Positions 32,070-42,658 of a stretch of DNA of 64,000 nt are shown here, piece by piece. This DNA is from GCA-2731375 sp964344935. GTDB taxonomy: Bacteria > Pseudomonadota > Alphaproteobacteria > GCA-2731375. How positions within the stretch are numbered: the first letter of the stretch is position 1; the number at the start of each line of letters is the position of its first letter. The position numbers and the translations under genes were made by a program. The DNA lies in NCBI GenBank assembly GCA_964344935.1, contig CAYFPL010000012.1, forward strand, positions 1 to 64,000. The letters are read 5' to 3'. A model generated the notes under the pieces. The model did no database searches and was not told the origin of the DNA. It saw nothing but the letters and a program-made list of their open reading frames with translations.

Positions 32070-32502
32070 TTTTCTTTTTGCCCTGCCGGCTTACGCGGCT
32101 GATGGCCTTATGGTCGAGGGCTGGGCGCGTGCCACCGCTTCGAAGGCCAAGAATGGGGCCGCCTATTTGACCATCAAGAACAATACGGACAAGGCAGACA
32201 AGCTGCTGTCCGGACGAGCGGATGCCGCCAAACGCACGGCGCTGCACAATCACGTCATGGAGAAAGGCGTGATGAAGATGCGCCACGTTATGGCCATCGA
32301 CATTCCCGCCAAGGGCATGGTGATGATGAAGCCCGGCGGCCTACATGTCATGCTCATGGGTTTGAAGGCGCCATTGGTCAAGGGGACAACCCTGCCGCTG
32401 ACCCTGATGTTTCAGAATGCCGGTGAGGTAACCGTGGAGGTGATGGTCATGGACATGGGCGCAAAAGGCATGGGCGCCAAGCACGGCAAGATGAAGCACT
32501 AG
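32044..32502 (+). CDS. PCu(A)C-type periplasmic copper chaperone
   Basis: The protein has 152 residues. GTG 32044 starts a good signal peptide (cleavage near residue 19, after AYAA) and has AAGGAGA upstream. The domain carries the copper motif: a His-X-Met-type HNHVMEKGVMKMRHV and LHVMLMGL, with Met/His-rich surroundings, and the tail is also Met/His-rich (GAKHGKMKH). Members bring Cu(I) to cytochrome oxidase CuA in the periplasm. It overlaps the HDAC-like gene by 26 bases, so translation may be coupled. Confidence 0.88.
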   Translation: MRTFILLLSFLFALPAYAADGLMVEGWARATASKAKNGAAYLTIKNNTDKADKLLSGRADAAKRTALHNHVMEKGVMKMRHVMAIDIPAKGMVMMKPGGLHVMLMGLKAPLVKGTTLPLTLMFQNAGEVTVEVMVMDMGAKGMGAKHGKMKH

Positions 32503-32524
32503 CACTAAGAACAACGGGAATTCC

Positions 32525-33133
32525 ATGAGCAATCAAGTCGATTACTATGTCTCCCTGGCCTCGCCCTATACCTATATGGGTGGCCGGCGGCTACCGGAGA
32601 TCATCGCTGAAACCGGCGCTAAATTTCATATCAAGCCTATCAAAGGCGGCCCCTTGATGGCGGCGACGGGCGGTCTGCCGGTGGCCAAGCGTCATCCCGC
32701 CCGCCTGGCCTATCGCCTGGTGGAATTGGATCGGTGGAAGCGGCATTGGTCCATCCCGATGAACATCGAACCGAAATACTTCCCGGTGGATGATAGCAAG
32801 GCGGCCCATATGGTGATTGCGGCTCGCCAAGGGGGCCAGGACGCCATTGCCTTGTCCAACGCCTTTCTGGCCTGCGTCTGGGAACGGGAGGAGGATATCT
32901 CCGATACAGCAGTTCTGATTGCAGCGGCCGATCGGGCCGGGTTTGACGGCAAGGCGCTGGCGGAACGCATCGATGTCAAGGAGGTGGCGGCAGAACATCA
33001 AGCCAACACGGACGAGGCAATTGAACGAGAGGTCTTTGGTCTGCCCTGGTTCATACATGACGGTGTGCCCTATTGGGGCCAGGACCGTATCCGTTTCTTG
33101 GCGCGGGCGCTCAAGGACCAATCCGGGACATGA
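32525..33133 (+). CDS. 2-hydroxychromene-2-carboxylate isomerase-like (DsbA-fold) protein
   Basis: The protein has 202 residues. It belongs to the DsbA/kappa-GST fold: DYYVSLASPYTYMGGRRL at the N-terminus (with Ser in place of the DsbA cysteines), IKPIKGGPLM, and the C-terminal VFGLPWFIHDGVPYWGQDRI that is typical of HCCA isomerases. These use glutathione to isomerise aromatic-degradation intermediates, but many family members have unknown substrates. It starts 22 bases after the PCu(A)C gene and ends overlapping the lipid-kinase start. Confidence 0.85.
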   Translation: MSNQVDYYVSLASPYTYMGGRRLPEIIAETGAKFHIKPIKGGPLMAATGGLPVAKRHPARLAYRLVELDRWKRHWSIPMNIEPKYFPVDDSKAAHMVIAARQGGQDAIALSNAFLACVWEREEDISDTAVLIAAADRAGFDGKALAERIDVKEVAAEHQANTDEAIEREVFGLPWFIHDGVPYWGQDRIRFLARALKDQSGT

Positions 33134-34056
33134 CAGCCACGGTCATTGTCAATCCGGCCGCAGCCAGGGGAACCTGCGGCAAGACATGGCCCGGCATAGA
33201 GGCAAAGCTGCGGGCCGCCTTGGGCGAAATCGACATCGCCATGACCACGCGCCCTGGCGAGGAAACCGACCTGGCCCGCCAGGGCGTTGCGAACGGCGCC
33301 AGTCACTTCATCGCGGTCGGCGGTGACGGCACAATGAACGGTGTCCTGAACGGCATTATGAACGACGGCGCGCCGGCCAACGGCGGCGTCAGGCTTTCAG
33401 TCATCCCGGCTGGCACTGCCAACGAAATGGCCCGTGCCCTGGGCGTGCACGGCGATCAAGACGGCGCCGTACAGGCCATTGCCACTGGCAGGGAGCAACG
33501 TTTCGATGTTCTGCAGGCGGACTGCACCGGCCTCGATGGCAACCTGCATCGTCACTACGGTGCCTTGGCCGTTTCCTGGGGCGGCGCGGCGGAAATCGTC
33601 TATCGCACCAATAACTCCCGGTATTTGAAGAAACTCGGTGGCAGGTTCAGCTATTACGCCAATACGCTCATCGTGACATTGGGATACCCGATGCAGCGCT
33701 GTGATTTGACTGTTGATGAGAAGTCGTTTGCCGATCAGATCTATTACTCCGGCCTCGTCTGCAACATGGAATTCCTTGGCGGCGGCATGCGTCTTGCCCC
33801 CGGCGCCGATCACACCGATGGCATCGCCGACTTTCTCTTCTTCAGGGACATCCCGCGCCGGGAAATCATCCTGCAGAAGCCGAGTTGGCTATTCGAAGGC
33901 CATCATATCGAGCACCCCAAGGTGGACTATATGAAGGGCCGTACCTTTGAGGTTTCAGGCGGCACGGACGTCCTCGTCGATGCCGACGGCGAAACCATCG
34001 GCCGGTTGCCATTGCGGGTCGAAACCTTGAAACAGACCTTGACGGTTGTCGGATAG
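33130..34056 (+). CDS. Diacylglycerol kinase-family lipid kinase
   Basis: The protein has 308 residues. The N-terminal nucleotide domain has VIVNPAAARG and the glycine-rich GGDGTMN (about residues 59-65), then IPAGTANEMARALG (about 97-110), both diagnostic of the DAGK catalytic domain. The C-terminal beta-domain includes RLAPGADHTDGIADFLFF and ends DADGETIGRLPLRVE. It probably phosphorylates diacylglycerol, ceramide or a related lipid at the membrane. ATG 33130 overlaps the previous stop (ATGA), so it is the last gene of the HAD-to-kinase operon. Confidence 0.88.
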   Translation: MTATVIVNPAAARGTCGKTWPGIEAKLRAALGEIDIAMTTRPGEETDLARQGVANGASHFIAVGGDGTMNGVLNGIMNDGAPANGGVRLSVIPAGTANEMARALGVHGDQDGAVQAIATGREQRFDVLQADCTGLDGNLHRHYGALAVSWGGAAEIVYRTNNSRYLKKLGGRFSYYANTLIVTLGYPMQRCDLTVDEKSFADQIYYSGLVCNMEFLGGGMRLAPGADHTDGIADFLFFRDIPRREIILQKPSWLFEGHHIEHPKVDYMKGRTFEVSGGTDVLVDADGETIGRLPLRVETLKQTLTVVG

Positions 34057-34115
34057 GTCCCCGTCGTTACTCGGCGAAATTCGCTGTTCATCGGACTGAG
34101 TTGCAAGCCTGTCTC

Positions 34116-34811
34116 ATGGTCAAGGAAGCAGAACTTTACGCACCGGTGAAGGCCATGCTCGAAGCGCGTGGCTATGAGGTTAAGGCCGAAGTCAATGGTT
34201 GCGATGTGGTTGCCATCAAGGATGATGCGCCGACGGTCATCGTTGAACTAAAGCTGCAATTCTCCTTGGATTTGGTGTTGCAGGGGATCAGCCGGCAGAG
34301 CCTGACAGATGACGTTTATCTGGCCGTCCGGGCGCCGGACACGCCCGCCAAGCGGCGAAACTGGCGCGGCCGGCGTCGCGATACACTTAAGCTTTGCCGC
34401 AAGCTTGGGCTCGGCCTCATGCAGGTTGAACAGAATGGCAGGGTCGTGGTGCTGGCGGACACGGCTCCATATACACCGCGCCGGAATTATCGCCGCCACG
34501 CCCGATTGATGACGGAATTCATGGGACGTGAAGGTGATCCCAATACGGGCGGCACCAACCGGGTTAAAATTATCACCGCCTATCGTCAGGACGCCCTGCG
34601 CTGTGCCCTCGCTCTAAGGATGCAAGGCGAAATGAAAGTCGCGGACGTAAAGGCAGTCAGCGGCGTGCAAAAGGCTGGCGCCATCATGCAAAAGAACCAC
34701 TACAACTGGTTTGAACGAACGGCGCGGGGCATCTACCGCCTCTCACCGGCCGGTGAAGACGGCCTGCGCCTCTATTCCGATGTAGTGGCCACCCTCGGCC
34801 AGTCTTCCTAG
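34116..34811 (+). CDS. DUF2161 protein, putative PD-(D/E)XK phosphodiesterase
   Basis: The protein has 231 residues. It matches the DUF2161 pattern: ELYAPVKAMLEARGYEVKAEV at the start, CDVVAI and VIVELKLQF (about 27-45), in which Asp and Glu-X-Lys form a PD-(D/E)XK-like active site, then QGISRQSLTDDVYLAV, and a C-terminal helical region ending YNWFERTARGIYRLS. No substrate is known for the family (from memory). ATG 34116 is preferred over an upstream TTG. It overlaps the convergent MetE-like gene by four bases. Confidence 0.8.
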   Translation: MVKEAELYAPVKAMLEARGYEVKAEVNGCDVVAIKDDAPTVIVELKLQFSLDLVLQGISRQSLTDDVYLAVRAPDTPAKRRNWRGRRRDTLKLCRKLGLGLMQVEQNGRVVVLADTAPYTPRRNYRRHARLMTEFMGREGDPNTGGTNRVKIITAYRQDALRCALALRMQGEMKVADVKAVSGVQKAGAIMQKNHYNWFERTARGIYRLSPAGEDGLRLYSDVVATLGQSS

Positions 34812-35845
34812 AGCGCCTCGACCGCACTGACATGAGCTTGCAGCAATCCATCCAGGCGTTCCGGATCACCGCGGCCCCAACCGCATTCAGTGGCGATGCC
34901 AAAATCTTTGCAGAACTTCCCTGCTGCTGCCATGCGGGCGCGGTCGCCGGCCGGATCATCATAGTGGATCAAGCCCAGATATAATTTCGTTTCACCTAGA
35001 TTGATGTCGGCCAGAGGCGCGAAGTAGGCCTCGTCGTCCCGGTCCTGTGGCACGGGAAGATGCAGAAAGTCTACCTGCCGCTTCACATTGCCAATAATAC
35101 CATTGCTCAGTTCCGCCAGAATGGCGCCGTCTTTGGGCATCACCAGATGCTTGTCCCGGGGCGTGCCGTAACAGAGGTGGTATCCCAGTTCCACCCCTTC
35201 CGAGACCGCATCGCCCAGTCGGCCCATGAGGGCATAAATTCGCTCCTTGTAGTCAGCCGGCCGGGAGGGGAAGTAATTCTCGAAGACCAGGACCTCCTGG
35301 CAGATATCCCACTGGATGCTCAGTTTGTCGGCAGGAACAGCATCTATGATGTTGTCCAGGGCATCCAGCAAGGACCTTTCATAACAGGGGAAGTAATCTT
35401 CATAGGCCGCCGGGCTAACATACATGAAGGCGCTGGACATGGGTGTCGGCAGGGCCACCTGATAACGCAGATCAGCCGGAATTTCGCCCCGGGACTGCAG
35501 CTCCGAGAAAATCCGCCATGAGGCGATGTTGGCCTTGTCGTAACCGGTATCGAAGGTTACTTCGCTTGGATTGACGCCAGGTTTGAAACGCATCAGGTCG
35601 GTTTCACGCAACAGGGTGCCGTCCCATTCGTGCAGCTTCATGGTGCCCCCATGCGGGTCCACTTCCATATCGGGGTGGTTTTCCAACATTGTGCGCTGCC
35701 AATAGATCCAACGTGCCCGTTCGCCGGTTTCGCCGTCTGGCAATCGGCAGAGATGGGCCCCCAGACTGGTGCACAATTTGGCGAAAACTTCCTCGGCGCT
35801 GGCCAAGGGAATGCTTCCCACTAGATGGACGTCACCACGGCTCAT
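34808..35845 (-). CDS. UROD/MetE-like barrel protein, unknown substrate
   Basis: The protein has 345 residues. It looks like a TIM barrel of the uroporphyrinogen decarboxylase/cobalamin-independent methionine synthase superfamily: VHLVGSIPLASAEEVF at the start, QVALPTPMSSAF, QWDICQEVLVFENYF and ECGWGRGDPERLDGLL near the end. The last part is like the zinc-site region of methyltransferases of this fold, with a lone Cys. ATG 35845 (AAGGG, seven bases away) is preferred to GTG 35851. It has no methionine-synthesis neighbours. Function unassigned. Confidence 0.6.
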   Translation of the reverse strand: MSRGDVHLVGSIPLASAEEVFAKLCTSLGAHLCRLPDGETGERARWIYWQRTMLENHPDMEVDPHGGTMKLHEWDGTLLRETDLMRFKPGVNPSEVTFDTGYDKANIASWRIFSELQSRGEIPADLRYQVALPTPMSSAFMYVSPAAYEDYFPCYERSLLDALDNIIDAVPADKLSIQWDICQEVLVFENYFPSRPADYKERIYALMGRLGDAVSEGVELGYHLCYGTPRDKHLVMPKDGAILAELSNGIIGNVKRQVDFLHLPVPQDRDDEAYFAPLADINLGETKLYLGLIHYDDPAGDRARMAAAGKFCKDFGIATECGWGRGDPERLDGLLQAHVSAVEAL

Positions 35846-35880
35846 CCTCACACCCTTGTTCTGAAATCGGGGTGAGTAGA

Positions 35881-36120
35881 TTAGCGTAGGCGGACGATCA
35901 TGTATTTGGTAAAGGCGCGGTCTACGGTGGCCTGAGCGGCACCGCGCCAGACAGTGAAGGCCTCGTCATAACTGCCATACACGCCGCGGATATCCAAGGC
36001 CGACAGGTCGACGAATTCAGCGCCACGCGGATCACGGACCTCACCGCCCATGACCATGAAGAGGGGCTGGGCCTGCTCATCGAATTCCCGGTGGGGGATA
36101 TTTTGTGCAACTGCTGACAT
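35881..36120 (-). CDS. DUF4170 domain protein
   Basis: The protein has 79 residues. The motifs FMVMGGEVRDP, EFVDLSALDIRGVYGSY and WRGAAQATVDRAFTKYMIVRL are those of DUF4170, a small family I know mainly from alphaproteobacteria. Function unknown. It lies downstream of the MFS transporter gene on the same strand, with 31 bases between. The start ATG 36120 was taken where the conserved part begins. Confidence 0.85.
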   Translation of the reverse strand: MSAVAQNIPHREFDEQAQPLFMVMGGEVRDPRGAEFVDLSALDIRGVYGSYDEAFTVWRGAAQATVDRAFTKYMIVRLR

Positions 36121-36151
36121 GGGCGCCTTATAGCAGGATTTTCTTATCGGT

Positions 36152-37366
36152 CTATGAAGTTTTGGGGCGCCGGGACACTTTGTCGCGGCGCGGCAAAATG
36201 AGCAGCGCGGCGGCGAATATCGCACCCGTGATAAGATAAAAACCCAAACGATATCCGTCAGTTACGGCAATTGTGGCGGAAAAGCAGCTTGGCCCCACCA
36301 CAAGACCGAAATAGGTGAAGAAGATGCTGCCGCCGGTGGCTGCACTGATCTGGCCGGGCGGCGCAACGCGTGCCACTTCGGCCAGGAAAACGCCGTTCCA
36401 ACTGGCCGCTGTGGCGCCTACGGCGGCGGCGATGGCGACGACTAGCCAAAATGGCCAGCTGCCATCGATTAGGGCGACAATGACCACGAACAGAGCCGAG
36501 GCGAAGCCCAATCCGGACAAGACCAAGGCCGCTGGGACAAAGCGGCCGGCGATCCACCCCCAGGCGATCCGGGCACCGACGCCGATCAGGTGCATGGCGG
36601 AATAGGCAACACCTGCCTCCACCAGACCCAGGCCCACGTGGTCCACCAGGTAGATCACCAGATAGGCGAACATGCAGGACTGCACGCCGGCGAAGATGAA
36701 GCTTGCGATGGTCAGACGGCGTAAGGGCCCATGTCGCGCCAATAGCAACAATTGCCGCCAGACCCCCGGGAACGATAAGCGCCGGCCCGGCTGTCGGTCA
36801 TCATCCGTCCTGGCCCTGAGCGGCTGAACGACAAGCGCCGTGATGAGACCCAACCCGGCGCAGACCATCAACGCCTCTTGCCAGCCGCCCTGCCATAGAC
36901 CCCCCACAACGACCCAAGGCACGATGATCCCGGCAAGGAAGCCCCCCAACGGCGCGCCGCTCTGCTTGATGGAAAAGATCAACGCCAGGTCTTTCGGCCG
37001 GCTGAAACGGGCGAGAATATGCGAGGCACCGGGCGTGTTAGGGCCGTAGCCGATGCCAAGCAAGATGCCGCATGCCAGCAACAGGGGCAGAATTCCCATC
37101 ATGGACAAAAACAGGCTGCCCGCCATCAAGAAAATCCCCGCTTGCATGACCCTGAGCGCGCCAAAACGGGCCGTCAGGGCGCCCGTGGCGAGGGACACGG
37201 GCATGGCACCGAGGAAAACAAGCGCTGTGTAGAGACCGACCTGGCTGGGTTGAAACCCGACATCATCCACCAACGCAGGCGCAAGCACGGGGACGGTCAG
37301 GAACATCACCGCCGTAACCGTCTGCATCAATGTGGTGCCGGCCAAGGGCCAAAAAACGTCACGCAT
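36152..37366 (-). CDS. MFS transporter
   Basis: The protein has 404 residues with about 12 hydrophobic segments. There is an MFS motif A-like stretch LTARFGALRVMQAG between helices 2 and 3 (about residues 67-80), and a central cytoplasmic loop (RARTDDDRQPGRR). The first half has GYGPNTPGASHILARF, of the kind seen in oxalate/formate-like or nitrate-type carriers, but the substrate is not clear. ATG 37366 was taken because helix 1 starts there. It diverges from the SMP-30-like gene at 37449. Confidence 0.85.
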   Translation of the reverse strand: MRDVFWPLAGTTLMQTVTAVMFLTVPVLAPALVDDVGFQPSQVGLYTALVFLGAMPVSLATGALTARFGALRVMQAGIFLMAGSLFLSMMGILPLLLACGILLGIGYGPNTPGASHILARFSRPKDLALIFSIKQSGAPLGGFLAGIIVPWVVVGGLWQGGWQEALMVCAGLGLITALVVQPLRARTDDDRQPGRRLSFPGVWRQLLLLARHGPLRRLTIASFIFAGVQSCMFAYLVIYLVDHVGLGLVEAGVAYSAMHLIGVGARIAWGWIAGRFVPAALVLSGLGFASALFVVIVALIDGSWPFWLVVAIAAAVGATAASWNGVFLAEVARVAPPGQISAATGGSIFFTYFGLVVGPSCFSATIAVTDGYRLGFYLITGAIFAAALLILPRRDKVSRRPKTS

Positions 37367-37448
37367 GGCGCCGGTGACCTGCTTCCGGGACTGGGTGAAC
37401 GGGATCGGGAAGCTATAATAGCTTCGAATTGAAGGAGGGACAGGGCCA

Positions 37449-38429
37449 ATGAACGTCGATGATTTCCAGTTGCAACCTAGCGGATTAGACATCTTTGGCC
37501 AGGGTCTTACCCGGCCCGAATGTGTCCTCTGCCTTTCGGACGGCACCGTCATCACCTCACATTCCGAGGGCGGTGTCAGCGTTATGGGTACGGACGGCAA
37601 ACCTCGTCACATCCTTGGGCAAAGGGAAGGTCTGCCACCTGTTGCAACAAATGGATTTGCGTTGACCCAGGACGGCGACTTCCTGCTGGCGGATCTACAC
37701 GGCGAAGGCGGCGGCGCCTGGCGTCTAAGCCAAGAAGGCGCCATCAGCCCGCTGGTCGTTGAAGTCGATGGCGAAAAACTGCCGCCGACCAATTTCGTCG
37801 GCGTCGACCAACAAGGCCGCGTCTGGATCACCGTGTCCACCCGCCATGACCCCCGCGCCTTGGCCTATCGGCCCGACGTCGCCGATGGTTTCATCGTGCT
37901 GCTAGACGGTAACGGTGCCCGCATTGTGGCAGATGATGTGGGCTACACCAACGAAGCCATCGTCGATCCGTCTGGCGAATGGCTGTACGTGAACGAGACC
38001 ATGGCGCGGCGTACCTCACGATACCGGATCACTGATGGCGGCCTCGGCCCTCGCGAAACCTTTGTTGAATACGGGGAAGGAACCTATCCTGATGGCCTCG
38101 CCTTCGATGAGGAAGGCGCTTTTTGGATGACATCCGTGGTTTCGAACCGGGTGATCCGGGTGACGCCGGATCGAAGTCAACACATCGTGATCGAGGAAAA
38201 CGATCCTGCGCAGTTGGCCGAGGTCGAAAAGGCGTTCCAGGCTGGCCAGATGGGCCGGCAACATCTGGACAATATCGAGACGGAGGTCATGCAGAGCATT
38301 TCATCAATCGCCTTTGGCGGGCCGGACCGTCGCACCGCCTATCTGGGCAATCTGCTCGATACGAAACTGTATGCGTTCAAGAGTCCCGTGGCGGGCTTCG
38401 CCCCGTCGCACTGGAATGTCAGGCTATAG
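37449..38429 (+). CDS. SMP-30/gluconolactonase-like beta-propeller protein
   Basis: The protein has 326 residues. It has the repeats of a six-bladed propeller: GGVSVMGTDG, FLLADLHGEGGGAWRLS, VDQQGRVWITVSTRHDPR, VDPSGEWLYVNETMARRTSRY (about 177-197) and YPDGLAFDEEGAFWMTSV (about 213-230). The Asn/Glu/Asp of such motifs bind a metal. Members hydrolyse lactones of sugars and the like. No signal peptide. It ends 7 bases from the stop of folE on the other strand. Substrate not known. Confidence 0.8.
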   Translation: MNVDDFQLQPSGLDIFGQGLTRPECVLCLSDGTVITSHSEGGVSVMGTDGKPRHILGQREGLPPVATNGFALTQDGDFLLADLHGEGGGAWRLSQEGAISPLVVEVDGEKLPPTNFVGVDQQGRVWITVSTRHDPRALAYRPDVADGFIVLLDGNGARIVADDVGYTNEAIVDPSGEWLYVNETMARRTSRYRITDGGLGPRETFVEYGEGTYPDGLAFDEEGAFWMTSVVSNRVIRVTPDRSQHIVIEENDPAQLAEVEKAFQAGQMGRQHLDNIETEVMQSISSIAFGGPDRRTAYLGNLLDTKLYAFKSPVAGFAPSHWNVRL

Positions 38430-38436
38430 GCGGGGA

Positions 38437-39099
38437 CTAATCCTCGAACGTCGCGCTGCTGCGGATCATGGCCAGGAATTCCCGGCGGGTGGCAGCGTTG
38501 TCCCGGAAGGCGCCCAGCATCCGCGATGTGGCCAGGGCCGCACCAGGCTTGTGCACGCCGCGGGTGGTCATGCATTGGTGTGAGGCCTCGATCACCACCG
38601 CCACGCCCAAGGGCTGGAGGACCTCCTGCATGGTGTTGGCAATCTGCGCCGTCATTTTTTCCTGTATTTGCAATCGTTTGGCATAAACCTGCACCAACCG
38701 GGCAAGCTTCGAGATGCCGACGACCCGGCGATCGGGTAGATAGGCAATATGGGCTCGGCCAAGGATCGGCGCCATGTGATGTTCGCAATGGCTCTCGAAG
38801 CGGATGTCGCGCAACAGAACCATTTCGTCGTAGCCATCCACCTCTTCAAAGGTGCGCTGGAGGATCTCGACCGGGTCGTCATGGTAACCAGCGAAATACT
38901 CTTCATAGGCGCGGACGACCCGCTCCGGCGTGCCGGCCAAACCTTCGCGCTCCGGGTCGTCGCCGGTCCAGCGGATCAGGGTCCGGACGGCATCTTCCAC
39001 TTCTTCGCGGCTGGGCCGGCGCGCCTGTGCCGCGCGCCGTTCGGCGGCCAGGGTCTCAGCCAATTTCAATTCCGTTCGCAACAATTGCTGTTTGTTCAT
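38437..39099 (-). CDS. folE: GTP cyclohydrolase I
   Basis: The protein has 220 residues, normal for FolE type IA. The zinc site has Cys and His in SHCEHHMAPI (about 103-112), and further on AYLPDRRVVGISKLARLV and the second Cys in IEASHQCMTTRGVHKPGA (about 174-191). It converts GTP to dihydroneopterin triphosphate, the first step of folate synthesis. ATG 39099 is chosen as the first Met before the conserved helix. It lies 76 bases downstream of ureG on the same strand, so it may share transcripts with the urea operon. Confidence 0.95.
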   Translation of the reverse strand: MNKQQLLRTELKLAETLAAERRAAQARRPSREEVEDAVRTLIRWTGDDPEREGLAGTPERVVRAYEEYFAGYHDDPVEILQRTFEEVDGYDEMVLLRDIRFESHCEHHMAPILGRAHIAYLPDRRVVGISKLARLVQVYAKRLQIQEKMTAQIANTMQEVLQPLGVAVVIEASHQCMTTRGVHKPGAALATSRMLGAFRDNAATRREFLAMIRSSATFED

Positions 39100-39175
39100 G
39101 ACAACGCTCTTAATTCCCCTGCCGACAATGTAGGCATCAGTGAAAAAAGGGCAAGTGCGATGAAGGGTTAGCCCA

Positions 39176-39829
39176 TCACACGGCTTTCGCGTTCTTGTCC
39201 GCCAGCCCGCCCGCGGCAGCAATGAATTCGACCACCGTATCCAAACCTTCATGGGTCTTGAGATTGGTGAAGACGAATGGACGCTCACCGCGCATACGCA
39301 AGGTGTCCTGGCGCATGATTTCGAGGTCGGCACCGACCAAGGGGGCGAGATCGATCTTGTTGATGACCAGAAGGTCCGAGCGGGTAATGCCGGGGCCGCC
39401 CTTGCGGGGAATTTTTTCACCTGCGGCGACATCGATGACATAGATCGTCAAATCCGCCAATTCTGGGCTGAATGTTGCCGCCAGATTGTCGCCGCCGGAC
39501 TCGATCAGGCACAGTTCGGCCTTTGGGAAGGCCTGGCTCATCTGGGCAACCGCTGCCAGGTTGATCGAGGCGTCCTCACGGATCGCGGTGTGGGGGCAAC
39601 CGCCGGTTTCCACACCCATGATCCGTTCCGCCGGCAATGCGCCGGTGCGGGTCAGGATCATCTGGTCTTCCTTTGTATAGATGTCGTTGGTGATCACCAC
39701 CATGTCCCAGGTCCCGCTCATACGGCGGCAGAGCGCTTCCAGCAAGGCGGTCTTGCCCGATCCAACCGGGCCGCCGACGCCCACGCGCAAGGGTCCGTGC
39801 TGGGGTGAAAGTTCGATAGCTGTGCTCAT
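39176..39829 (-). CDS. ureG: Urease accessory GTPase UreG
   Basis: The protein has 217 residues. Walker A GPVGSGKTALLE lies at about residues 20-31, the metal motif CPH at about 78-80, SGGDNLAATFSPEL near 110-123, and the guanine motif NKID near 160. UreG with GTP drives nickel insertion into apo-urease together with UreF and UreD. The start overlaps the ureF stop by four bases. It is the last gene of the urt-ure operon. Confidence 0.95.
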   Translation of the reverse strand: MSTAIELSPQHGPLRVGVGGPVGSGKTALLEALCRRMSGTWDMVVITNDIYTKEDQMILTRTGALPAERIMGVETGGCPHTAIREDASINLAAVAQMSQAFPKAELCLIESGGDNLAATFSPELADLTIYVIDVAAGEKIPRKGGPGITRSDLLVINKIDLAPLVGADLEIMRQDTLRMRGERPFVFTNLKTHEGLDTVVEFIAAAGGLADKNAKAV

Positions 39830-40488
39830 GATCGAAATAGCCTCGTGTACTGGGTTTCGTGTTGCATGCTGGACCAATCCACCATCAGGGCGGCGGAGCC
39901 GAGATCATCAATGGTCGCATTTAGGGCCATTGCCGCGACGTCCATCACCGCATCTTCAAGGGTTGCCTGGGCCTTTTGGCCATCGGTTTGACCCAAGGGG
40001 ACCAGGCGCACCGCGGCGTTGATCAGGTTGGCAATCCAGGCTTGCAGATACAGGGGCAGGGCCGTTTGAACGTCAATATCGTGGGCCCGGCAGGCAACGG
40101 CGAAGGCAATGGCCAATGTGGGCATTTCGGCTGGTGCCCGCAATTCTTCATGAGGCCAAGCCTTTTGTATCATTTGCAGGAAAGCTTCACCCTGGGAAAG
40201 GCCCTCCAATGCCAGCTCCTGCGTTGCGAATGAGGCTGCTGCCAGCTCTGCGATATCACGTAGATCATTGACTTCGGCCGTCATGGCCGTAGCCAGGAAA
40301 ATGGCTTCGTTGCGGCCACTGCCGTGGCGCAGATCATCTTCCAGCCAGACAATCAGATCGTTTCGGTCTTTGACCAGGCCGGCCTCGACGGCGTATTCCA
40401 GCCCATGGGAATAGCTGAAGGCACCAATGGGGAAGCTGGGCGACAACCAGCTTTGCAGGCGCAATAGGGCCCGGCGATCAATGGTCAT
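39826..40488 (-). CDS. ureF: Urease accessory protein UreF
   Basis: The protein has 220 residues. It shows the family motifs LQSWLSPSFPIGAFSYSHGLE (about 10-30), read as SPSFPIGAFSYSHG, and DDLRHGSGRNEAI, and is largely helical. UreF sits between UreD and UreG in the activation complex. ATG 40488 is chosen because the conserved part starts there; the start overlaps the ureE end by 11 bases. Confidence 0.93.
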   Translation of the reverse strand: MTIDRRALLRLQSWLSPSFPIGAFSYSHGLEYAVEAGLVKDRNDLIVWLEDDLRHGSGRNEAIFLATAMTAEVNDLRDIAELAAASFATQELALEGLSQGEAFLQMIQKAWPHEELRAPAEMPTLAIAFAVACRAHDIDVQTALPLYLQAWIANLINAAVRLVPLGQTDGQKAQATLEDAVMDVAAMALNATIDDLGSAALMVDWSSMQHETQYTRLFRS

Positions 40489-40939
40489 GATGGTGACCGC
40501 CTTCCTGATCGTCATAGGCACCGCCTTCGGGCTGAAAGGGCGCAATGATCTCTCTCACATCCGCACCCATGCCCTTTACCATGGCCTCGATCACGTGGTC
40601 GGGCCGAATGCGCAGACGCTCTTCTGTAAGGTCGGTGGGCAAATGGCGGTTGCCTAGGTGCCAGGCCATGCGCAGCAGTGCCAATGGTGTAGCGCAACGG
40701 ATCTCCAATAATGCTTCCGGCGCGGCCCGCACTGCCAGCCATCGGCCGTCGCTGACCCGCAGGCCATCCCCATGCGCCATGGCGATGGCCTTGGGCAGGT
40801 CAAGTAGGATGTCTTCGCCACTGTCTGTCGTGAGCCGGATGCGGCGGCGATGCCGTTCGTCAAAGGCCAGGGTGACACCGTCCCGGGCCTTATCCGCCGG
40901 CCAATCATCGCGTGGAAAATGGGCGATCGCGCGTTCCAT
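40478..40939 (-). CDS. ureE: Urease accessory protein UreE (nickel chaperone)
   Basis: The protein has 153 residues. Features are FDERHRRRIRLTTDSGEDILLDLPK (about 27-51, read in parts), HLGNRHLPTDL (about 93-103) and RIRPDHVIEAMVKGMGADV with the conserved metal-site His near 114. The tail is His-rich (GGHHHDH), as in many nickel-storing UreE proteins. It supplies nickel to the UreG complex. It starts 9 bases after ureC. Confidence 0.95.
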   Translation of the reverse strand: MERAIAHFPRDDWPADKARDGVTLAFDERHRRRIRLTTDSGEDILLDLPKAIAMAHGDGLRVSDGRWLAVRAAPEALLEIRCATPLALLRMAWHLGNRHLPTDLTEERLRIRPDHVIEAMVKGMGADVREIIAPFQPEGGAYDDQEGGHHHDH

Positions 40940-40948
40940 GCCGGCCCC

Positions 40949-42655
<1,707 letters not shown>

Positions 42656-42658
42656 GGT

